NCBI RefSeq assembly: GCF_900105475.1
Contig: NZ_LT629777.1
Coordinates: forward strand, 5,208,001-5,272,000
Length of the DNA stretch: 64,000 nt
Source of the DNA: Pseudomonas asplenii
GTDB taxonomy: Bacteria; Pseudomonadota; Gammaproteobacteria; Pseudomonadales; Pseudomonadaceae
Reading direction: 5' to 3'
Both the position numbers and the translations under genes were made by a program. The notes below the pieces were generated by a model. The model ran no database searches and was not told the origin of the DNA. It saw nothing but the letters and a program-made list of their open reading frames with translations. Below are positions 57,474 to 64,000 of this stretch, piece by piece (positions within the stretch are counted from its first letter, which is position 1; each line of letters starts with the position of its first letter).

Positions 57474-58399
57474 TGAAAATCGTCACTTCCGGCTCGGCCT
57501 ACCTCGACATTGACGCCTATGCCTGCTGCATTGCCTACGCAGAACTGCTGAATCAGCAGGGTGTCGAGGCTTGTGCAGTGAGCAGTGCACCGTTCAACGC
57601 CAGCATCTGCTCGACGGTACTGAGCTGGAACGGTGCCCTCGCCCGCCATGAGCCAGGCCCCAATGACACCTTTGTACTCGTCGATGTTTCAGATCCCCGG
57701 CACTTCGATCCCATCGTTGTCATGGATCGGGTGGTGGAGATCATCGATCATCATCCTGGCTTCGAACTGCACTGGGCCCAGAGGCTGGGAGCGAAGGCCG
57801 ATATTCGTTCCATCGGTGCCGCAGCCACCCAGGTCTTCGAGCGCTGGGAGGCGTCAGGACTACTGCCCCGAATCAGCCAGCAAAGCGCCGCCTTGCTGGC
57901 AACGGCGATCCTGGACAACACACTGAATTTCAACAGCGCGATCTCAACGCCTGGAGATGCCGATGCATATCGTGTATTGGCAACTCTGGCGCAACTACCA
58001 GGAGACTGGCCAGCGCAGTATTTTCTTGAATGCCAGTCATCGATCGAATCAGCGCTGACAGACGCACTGAAAGCCGACTGCAAGCGGCTGCAGGTTTCCA
58101 GGCTTCCTGAAGTGTTTGCGCAACTGACCGTCTGGGATGCCAAGGGTTTGCTGATGAGATATCACCACACGCTGATCGCCTGGCTGAAAGCTCAAGGGGG
58201 TGACAGCTTGGTGAACCTGATCGGTATCGTCGATGGCAAGAGCTACTTTCTGGCTGATACCCAACGATCAAAGGACAAGCTCAGTCGTCTGATAAGCCTG
58301 TGTTGGGAGGAAGACGTGGCGGTGATTGAACCTTCGCTGCTGCGCAAAGAGTTGCTCGCCCTATCCCGATCGGCAGACCGTCAGTGCCCGGGCGGATGA
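57473..58399 (+). CDS. DHH-family phosphoesterase
   Basis: Protein of 308 aa. The DHH domain has motif I near residues 11-20 (LDIDAYACCI), DVSD at 71-74 and DHH at 92-94 (IIDHHPGF). Such proteins are metal-dependent phosphatases, exopolyphosphatases or nanoRNases. The C-terminal DHHA1-like region is only weakly visible. ATG 57473 overlaps the stop of the preceding remnant. Confidence 0.75.
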   Translation: MKIVTSGSAYLDIDAYACCIAYAELLNQQGVEACAVSSAPFNASICSTVLSWNGALARHEPGPNDTFVLVDVSDPRHFDPIVVMDRVVEIIDHHPGFELHWAQRLGAKADIRSIGAAATQVFERWEASGLLPRISQQSAALLATAILDNTLNFNSAISTPGDADAYRVLATLAQLPGDWPAQYFLECQSSIESALTDALKADCKRLQVSRLPEVFAQLTVWDAKGLLMRYHHTLIAWLKAQGGDSLVNLIGIVDGKSYFLADTQRSKDKLSRLISLCWEEDVAVIEPSLLRKELLALSRSADRQCPGG

Positions 58400-58652
58400 A
58401 TCGCCGGCCGGCCACGGTGAAACAGGCAAGACGCCGTTCAAGTTTGTCGAGCAGTTCAAACATCCGGGCCTTCAGCCTGCGCCCGTATTGACTGACTGGT
58501 CACTATTGACTATACCGTCTTCCAGGGACGGAACCCGGTTATCGACGATTCTTGGATAGATCGTTGCGAGTTGAAGTAACTCACGTCCTTTCTGGTACAG
58601 CAGTACGCGAAAGAAGCCGGGCATTTCGCGTTGTCATGGAAGGACAAACGCC

Positions 58653-59222
58653 TTGAGCATTCTCGATAACAGCATCAAACCGTCTCCCGAGGACTCCGCC
58701 GACCGTTTCACCGCTCGCCATCTTGCCGACTGGTTGGTGTTCTGCCTGATTATCTACATCAGCAGCGAGCTGGACCGCCTCCTGGGGCTCTGGATGCTGC
58801 TGATCCCGCTACTTACCGCTCCCGCCCTTATCGCGTCCTGCAGCTTCGTCGTAGGGGTCGTGGCCAACCTCTGGAAACGTCGCTGGAAACGCCTGGTCTC
58901 GGTCATCGTGGCCCCGGTCGTCACCGTCGGCCTGTTGACCGCATCGTTCCACTATGGGGTGGATGCCGGTTGGGTGAGTTTTCAACTGAAGCGGCATATC
59001 TACCTGGAAATGATCCGCAGCCTGCCGCAATCATCCGCGAAATATCATGAGTGGAGTTGGGGTTCGACCGGTGGAGATATCGGCACCAATGTCACCTACA
59101 CCCTGGTCTACGATGAAACCGACAAGCCACTGACCCAGCCGAAGAACGAGCGGCGCTGGCAGGAAAATGCATCGGTGCAGCCCTACGGGCATCACTTCTT
59201 CCTGGTGACCGAACTGCTCTGA
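58653..59222 (+). CDS. Membrane protein of unknown function
   Basis: Protein of 189 aa with three N-terminal hydrophobic helices (residues about 26-110) and a hydrophilic C-terminal domain, probably periplasmic. TTG 58653 has GAAGGA nine bases upstream. No known family is recognised. The 253 bases before it, after the DHH gene, contain no gene-like frame. Confidence 0.55.
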   Translation: MSILDNSIKPSPEDSADRFTARHLADWLVFCLIIYISSELDRLLGLWMLLIPLLTAPALIASCSFVVGVVANLWKRRWKRLVSVIVAPVVTVGLLTASFHYGVDAGWVSFQLKRHIYLEMIRSLPQSSAKYHEWSWGSTGGDIGTNVTYTLVYDETDKPLTQPKNERRWQENASVQPYGHHFFLVTELL

Positions 59223-59337
59223 GAACCGCTACGCTTCAGGTGACATGATTTTTTCTGATTATCGAGCTTCTGCAGTAATCCACGGCCATGCTGCGCTTGG
59301 CAAGACGCAGTCATCGGCGCCGTAAGCTCTCGAAGTC

Positions 59338-59622
59338 CTACAAGCACACCCGATACCTGATTCGCCGATCAAATTCGTCCTCCGGGTTCTCATGGGTTTC
59401 CAGCACCTCCAGGAACCCGGAGCGTTCAAGATCCGTCAGGTCCTCAAGCGTCCAGCCTGCGGGAAAGTCACTGGAAATGTCCCGGCCCCGATGCTCGACC
59501 CAGTGGAACACCCCGAAAGGCAGATAGCCAAGCCACTCCGACTGATAGGTGATCTCGCCGACTCCGCTGGCTGCCACTACCGCTTCGATCCTGCCCCTGA
59601 TGATTGGCTGACGATCACTCAT
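59338..59622 (-). CDS. Conserved hypothetical protein
   Basis: Protein of 94 aa, starting at ATG 59622. The sequence is soluble and acidic (EVLETHENPEDEFDRR). No family is recognised. It is 62 bases downstream of the TSUP gene and may be read from the same promoter. Confidence 0.5.
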   Translation of the reverse strand: MSDRQPIIRGRIEAVVAASGVGEITYQSEWLGYLPFGVFHWVEHRGRDISSDFPAGWTLEDLTDLERSGFLEVLETHENPEDEFDRRIRYRVCL

Positions 59623-59684
59623 GATGTTCCCAAATTCCTGCGCCAACTGAGCGAACATTATTTACGGAGCACCCGCCAGCCGGC

Positions 59685-60470
59685 TCAAAACACCAGCTTG
59701 TAGCCGATCGCGAACAGCATCAGTGCCAAAAACGGTCGCAGCAAACCATCGGGTACACGGCCAGCCAAGTGGCTGCCGACATAAATACCTGGCAACGAGC
59801 CCATCAACAGGAAGCCCAGCAGCTCCCAGTTCAAGTTGCCCATACTCGCATGGCCCAGCCCCGCCACCAGGGTCAGCGGCACTGCATGGGCAATCTCCGT
59901 GCCGACCAGACGTCGTGTCGGCAGGAAAGGATAGAGGATGAACAACGCCACCGTGCCCAGGGCGCCGGCACCGATGGACGTCAGCGCGACCATGGTGCCG
60001 AGGACCAGCCCGGTCAGTACCGTCAGGCTGTTCAACTTAGATGGGCTGATCTGCGAATGGTCGACGCCACGCCGATGGGCAAACGCCAGCAAGCGATTCT
60101 TGAACAGCACCGCCAGTGCAGTCAGCAACAGCACGACGCCCAGAGCATATTTGATGGTGCGGTTCAGCTCATCGGGCGCTGCATGCAGGCTGCTGAGAAA
60201 CCACAGGGTCAGCAACACCGCAGGCACGCTGCCCAAGGTCAGCCAGCCGGTGATCTTCCAGTCGATATTGTCGTTGCGCTTGTGCACCAGCACACCACCG
60301 GACTTGGTGATGGCCGCGTACAGCAGGTCCGTGCCCACGGCGGTGGCCGGGTTGATACCGAACCACAACAGGATCGGCGTCATCAGCGAGCCGCCACCGA
60401 CCCCCGTCATACCGACAATAAAGCCGACCACCAAGCCTGCTACGACAAAACCGAAATTACCGACATCCAT
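59685..60470 (-). CDS. TSUP (TauE/SafE)-family membrane permease
   Basis: Membrane protein of 261 aa with eight helices. Both GG-rich TSUP repeats are seen: VGFIVGMTGVGGGSLMTPIL near residue 14 and GTMVALTSIGAGALGTVALF near 160. Members move sulfite, sulfoacetate, taurine products or other organic anions. ATG 60470 has AGGA ten bases before it; the upstream reading to 60542 is not needed. Confidence 0.85.
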   Translation of the reverse strand: MDVGNFGFVVAGLVVGFIVGMTGVGGGSLMTPILLWFGINPATAVGTDLLYAAITKSGGVLVHKRNDNIDWKITGWLTLGSVPAVLLTLWFLSSLHAAPDELNRTIKYALGVVLLLTALAVLFKNRLLAFAHRRGVDHSQISPSKLNSLTVLTGLVLGTMVALTSIGAGALGTVALFILYPFLPTRRLVGTEIAHAVPLTLVAGLGHASMGNLNWELLGFLLMGSLPGIYVGSHLAGRVPDGLLRPFLALMLFAIGYKLVF

Positions 60471-60942
60471 TAGCCAATCCTGGGAGTCTGACACGACGAC
60501 AGAAAAATTGGCGGGCAGCATAACGGTTAATGTTATGAGCATTTATAAAAATATAATCTAACGTTATAACCGATTTCACCCCGCGGCCTCCCAGGTCCCT
60601 CCTCCCATCGTTCCCCTTTCTGCCCTGCGATGTCCCGCGCCCCTCTATCTGCCCTGTTCCGGAACATCGCTGGCAGCCGGTGCTTCGACAAAGTGCAAGC
60701 ACCTCTGACGTTCAACTGCCGTACAGCTCCGTTCTGAGAGACTTCAGTCATCAGCAGTATCAGCAGCGATACATAAAGCCCTGGGAAGCCCGAAATCAAA
60801 GGCCCCTTCAGGGCGTAAATGTATCAAAAATGACATGTAACAAAATATTTCAAAACGTACAGCCAATGGATGGCGCACCCAGCGGTTTCGACGTGGAGCA
60901 CAAAGCCTCAGCCCCCGTCACAACAGAGTGAACAGCGCACTT
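60471..60942. other. Intergenic region between the TSUP gene and the Pls-like gene
   Basis: About 470 bases. Near its left end are CATAAC-N7-GTTATG (60519-60537) and GTTATAAC (60563-60570), possible operators of the TSUP gene. The right part has AT-rich tracts (60808-60860) that could hold the promoter of the Pls-like gene. No coding region was found. Confidence 0.5.
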
Positions 60943-63900
60943 ATGAACAGAGCACTAGCGCAAGAACCACGTCAGACCATGGCGATATCGGACGTTTTGT
61001 ACGGGCCGATCCAACCCGAACTGCTGCACGAGGAAATCCTCGCCGATCTGCTGGAGGCCACGGCCAGACGCATGCCTGATCAGATCGCGCTGATCGCCGG
61101 TGAGCGTCAGCTCAGCTATCGCGAACTGGATGCGCAAGCCGATCGAGTCGCCTCGAGCCTTATCTGTGCCGGTGTCCGCCCAGGCCAGATCGTCGGCCTA
61201 TGGTTGCCCCGGGGGATCGAGCTGCTGGTGATGCAGGCCGCCATTGCCAAGGCCGGCGCTGCCTGGCTGCCGCTGGACCAGGACACGCCGGTCGAACGCT
61301 TGCAGGTGTGCATGGAGGATGCCGCTGCCGTCGGTGTAGTCAGTTGCGAACAACTGGCCCCCAGTCTGGCCGGCACCGGCTTGCAGGTATGGACCGCCGA
61401 GGCCCTGCTGGCTCCCAACACCGAGCCCCTGGTGCGCCGCAGCGGCGCCCTGCCCGATCACCCGGCCTACGTGATCTACACCTCCGGCTCCACTGGCAAG
61501 CCCAAGGGCATTCTCATCAGCCAGCGCAGCATCTGCCACTTTCTGCGCAGTGAAAACGCGATACTCGGCATTCACGCGGCAGACCGGATCTATCAGGGTT
61601 TCTCGGTGGCCTTCGACATGTCCTTCGAGGAAATCTGGATCGCCTACCTGGTCGGTGCCACGCTGTGGATAGGCCCCAAGGAAATCAGCGGCGACCCCGA
61701 AACGCTGCCACGCATGCTCAACGAACAGCGCATCAGTGTGCTGCATGCCGTACCGACGCTGCTCGCACTCTTCAGCGAAGAAGTACCCAGCCTGCGCCTG
61801 ATCAACCTGGGCGGCGAGATGTGTCCCGAATCGCTGGTCGAGCGCTGGAGCCGGCCTGGCCGGGAAATATTCAATACTTACGGCCCGACCGAAGCCACGG
61901 TGTCCGCCAGCCTTGCGCGCCTGGTCCCCGGGCGGCCGGTCACCATCGGCACACCGTTGCCCAACTACGGCCTGCTGGTGATCGCCAACGACGCCGACAA
62001 TACCACCGGCTGGACCCCGAGCCTGCTGCCACGGGGCGAAACCGGTGAGCTGTGTATCATTGGCCCCGGCCTGGCCGAAGGCTATCTGGGCCGTCCCGAT
62101 CTGACTCGGGAGAAGTTCCTGGCCAACCCCTGGAGCACCGGCTATCACGATGCCCGTCTGTACCGCACTGGCGACCTGGCCCGCATTGATGTCGACGGCC
62201 AGGTGCAATGCCTGGGACGTGCCGATGATCAGGTGAAAATCCGCGGTTTCCGCGTTGAACTGGGTGAAATCGAGGCGCTGCTGGCACAACAGCCGGGCGT
62301 CGGCACCGTGGCGGTGCTGCTGCGTAACGACAATGGCATGGATCAGTTGGTCGCCTACCTGGTCCCCGATCACTCGCTCGATGAAACCACCCTCCCCCCG
62401 CTGCTGCGCAAGGCACTGCAGTTGCAACTGCCACCCTACATGGTGCCGGGGCGCTTCGAACTGCTGGACAGCATGCCCCGCCTGACGTCCGGCAAGATTG
62501 ACCGCAAGGCCCTCAGGGCTCGCCCCCTGAGCCTTTGCACCACTGCCGCGCAGGAAAGTGACCTGCCTGAAACCGTCGCCGAACAGGTGCTGTTCGCGGC
62601 CTTGGAGACGCTTTTCCCCGGTCAGCCGATCAGCCGCAACGCCGACTTCTTCACCGACCTGGGTGGCCACTCCTTCTTTGCCGCGCGGCTGGCCTCGGCC
62701 TTGCGAGCCGATCCGCGCTTCGCTCACGTCACCGTGCGCGACATCTACCAGCAACGGCGGGTCGGTGCGATTGCCCAAGTGCTGGAGCAGACACCGCAAG
62801 CTCAGGCTCCCCAGGCCGAATGGACAGTGCCGTCGGCGTTTCGCCGCTGGCGTTGTGCAGTCGCCCAGGCGCTGGCATTGCCGCCCATGGTGTGCCTGCG
62901 CATGATGCAGTGGCTGGCCCCGTTCTTCACCTTCCACTACCTGACCGGCAGCCCGGGCGACTCCATGGCTGTGGCCACGATCGCCTCGATCGGGGTGTTC
63001 CTCGCCGCGACCCTTCTGCAGTTCGTCATTGCGATCGCGGGCAAATGGTTGGTGGCCGGCCGTCTGCAGCCTGGGACTTACCCACTCTGGGGTCTGACCT
63101 ACTACCGTTGGTGGCTCGCCGACCGCCTGCTCGAATCGGCACCGGTCTACCTGCTCAGCGGTTCACCGCTCTACCCGATGTGGCTGCGGGCACTGGGAGC
63201 CCAGATCGGCAAGGACGTGAGCATCGGCTCGATGAGCCTGCGGGCGCCGGATCTGTTGCGCGTGGGCGCAGGTGTCAGCCTGGGTAACGCCGTGAGTTGC
63301 GAAAACGCCCGGGTCGAACGCGGTCAGTTGCATTTGGGCCGTATCACTCTGGATGAACAGGCCTGCGTCGGCTCCTACGCGATCCTCGAAGGCAACACCC
63401 GCCTGGGGCGCTACGCCCGTCTGGAAGGTCAATCAGCCCTTGCCGATGGTCAGCAAATACCCGCTGGCCGTGTCTGGCGCGGCTCTCCGGCCCGCGACAG
63501 CGGAGCTTTCGATCCCCAGCGCCTACCTCCTCGGCCGCTCGTCAGCGCACGACGCCGATTGGCCGAAAACCTGTTCTTCGTGTTCGGCATTCTGTTGATC
63601 GCCACCCTGTTCTTTATCCCGGTGTTTCCAACCTTCGCCCTGATCGACTGGTTCGATGAGCAGAACCTGATGACCTGGCTGCAAGGCGACGGCGTCGGTA
63701 TCCAATTGGCACGCTATTTCGTCCTGGCGCTGCCAGCCAGTGCCGTGTTGATCGTCGCCACCGCCCTGGTTTCGGCGGGTATCCGCAAGGTCGCCCTGCC
63801 GCGCCTGGCCCCAGGGCGCTATCCGGTACACAGCAACACCTATTGCGCCAAGTGGCTGGCCAGCCATATCCAGGAAGCGGGCCTGAATGTGCTCTCGGGT

Positions 63901-64000
63901 ATCTACGCCACGGTTTACGCTCCGGCCTGGTACCGCCTGCTGGGCGTCAAGGTCGGCCGTGATGCGGAGATCTCCAGCGCCCAGGGTGTGGTGCCCTATA
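60943..64000 (+). CDS. Pls-like non-ribosomal peptide synthetase (A-T-transmembrane), partial
   Basis: The frame from ATG 60943 is open to the window edge, 1019 codons. An adenylation domain covers residues about 25-530: YTSGSTGKPKG at 179-189, FDMSFEEIW from 224, NTYGPTEA from 311, YRTGDLARID, and the A10 lysine at 518 (SGKIDRKAL). A carrier domain follows with GGHS, phosphopantetheine Ser577. Then come membrane helices (residues about 649-705), a hexapeptide-like beta-helix region (about 750-855) and more helices (from about 877). No condensation domain is visible. This plan is that of Pls, epsilon-poly-L-lysine synthetase, and the NRPS terminal-domain family. A membrane-bound enzyme making a homopolymer of an amino acid is likely; the substrate cannot be read here. 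Confidence 0.88.
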   Translation, partial: MNRALAQEPRQTMAISDVLYGPIQPELLHEEILADLLEATARRMPDQIALIAGERQLSYRELDAQADRVASSLICAGVRPGQIVGLWLPRGIELLVMQAAIAKAGAAWLPLDQDTPVERLQVCMEDAAAVGVVSCEQLAPSLAGTGLQVWTAEALLAPNTEPLVRRSGALPDHPAYVIYTSGSTGKPKGILISQRSICHFLRSENAILGIHAADRIYQGFSVAFDMSFEEIWIAYLVGATLWIGPKEISGDPETLPRMLNEQRISVLHAVPTLLALFSEEVPSLRLINLGGEMCPESLVERWSRPGREIFNTYGPTEATVSASLARLVPGRPVTIGTPLPNYGLLVIANDADNTTGWTPSLLPRGETGELCIIGPGLAEGYLGRPDLTREKFLANPWSTGYHDARLYRTGDLARIDVDGQVQCLGRADDQVKIRGFRVELGEIEALLAQQPGVGTVAVLLRNDNGMDQLVAYLVPDHSLDETTLPPLLRKALQLQLPPYMVPGRFELLDSMPRLTSGKIDRKALRARPLSLCTTAAQESDLPETVAEQVLFAALETLFPGQPISRNADFFTDLGGHSFFAARLASALRADPRFAHVTVRDIYQQRRVGAIAQVLEQTPQAQAPQAEWTVPSAFRRWRCAVAQALALPPMVCLRMMQWLAPFFTFHYLTGSPGDSMAVATIASIGVFLAATLLQFVIAIAGKWLVAGRLQPGTYPLWGLTYYRWWLADRLLESAPVYLLSGSPLYPMWLRALGAQIGKDVSIGSMSLRAPDLLRVGAGVSLGNAVSCENARVERGQLHLGRITLDEQACVGSYAILEGNTRLGRYARLEGQSALADGQQIPAGRVWRGSPARDSGAFDPQRLPPRPLVSARRRLAENLFFVFGILLIATLFFIPVFPTFALIDWFDEQNLMTWLQGDGVGIQLARYFVLALPASAVLIVATALVSAGIRKVALPRLAPGRYPVHSNTYCAKWLASHIQEAGLNVLSGIYATVYAPAWYRLLGVKVGRDAEISSAQGVVPY

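Noticed and set aside
61198..62937. 579-codon open frame opposite the Pls-like gene
   Set aside because: The plus strand encodes unmistakable adenylation and carrier motifs over the same interval; the minus frame has no recognisable domain.

Overview
The window looks like chromosome of a Pseudomonas of the fluorescens group. Coding is dense and GC-rich, the REP elements carry the Pseudomonas core GCGGGCTTGCCCGC, and the gene families (Mrp antiporter, Mqo, XRE-cupin and GntR regulators, hydroxyproline catabolism) are typical of that genus. This is an inference from gene content; no rRNA, tRNA, phage, CRISPR array or insertion sequence was seen.

Layout. (1) 1-8652, minus strand: one nine-gene operon. 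It runs from a DszC/SfnB-type flavin enzyme, a stand-alone C-terminal piece of the same family and an NtaA/DmoA-type FMN monooxygenase, through a catalytically empty AMP-ligase-like protein, to a complete branched-chain-amino-acid-type ABC transporter. A good sigma-54 promoter match lies just upstream, so an import-and-oxidise route for a sulfur or nitrogen source is likely. (2) 8830-10429: XRE-cupin regulator and a divergent EamA exporter. (3) 10596-16662: six-gene Mrp Na+/H+ antiporter operon, then a lipoprotein hydrolase whose 5' end is built from a REPIN. (4) 17696-19806: LysR regulator and an AbrB-family membrane protein. (5) 20040-23710: ferric-iron ABC importer with a Fur-box-like site, converging on a HoxX-like protein with no hydrogenase genes nearby. 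(6) 25557-28406: GlxA-like AraC regulator, a DUF1460 exported protein and a DUF4160/DUF2442 toxin-antitoxin-like pair.

(7) 28501-42209: hydroxyproline catabolism island. It holds a GntR regulator, 4-hydroxyproline epimerase, a three-gene D-amino-acid dehydrogenase, a PAS-AraC regulator, a polar amino acid ABC importer, an aconitase-X cis-3-hydroxyproline dehydratase, a second proline-racemase-family enzyme with a Ser/Cys pair, the DHDPS-family deaminase and a pyrroline-2-carboxylate reductase. A GTATAC-centred operator appears three times, each time before a transcription unit of this island. The last enzyme, ketoglutarate semialdehyde dehydrogenase, is not in the window. A block of tandem repeats plus a REPIN sits inside the island at 38682-38990.

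(8) 42317-50602: RcnB-like protein, an exported malate:quinone oxidoreductase, and a LacI-regulated ABC importer linked to a GpdQ-like phosphodiesterase. (9) 50684-60470: accessory stretch with a NERD protein, small membrane proteins, gene remnants, an MmuM/ABC pair, a quinone-reductase-like protein with a MerR regulator, a DHH phosphoesterase preceded by a cysteine desulfurase remnant, and a TSUP transporter. (10) 60943-64000: the first 1019 codons of a Pls-like non-ribosomal peptide synthetase (A-T-transmembrane architecture, related to epsilon-poly-L-lysine synthetase), cut by the window edge. This is the most promising unusual system here.
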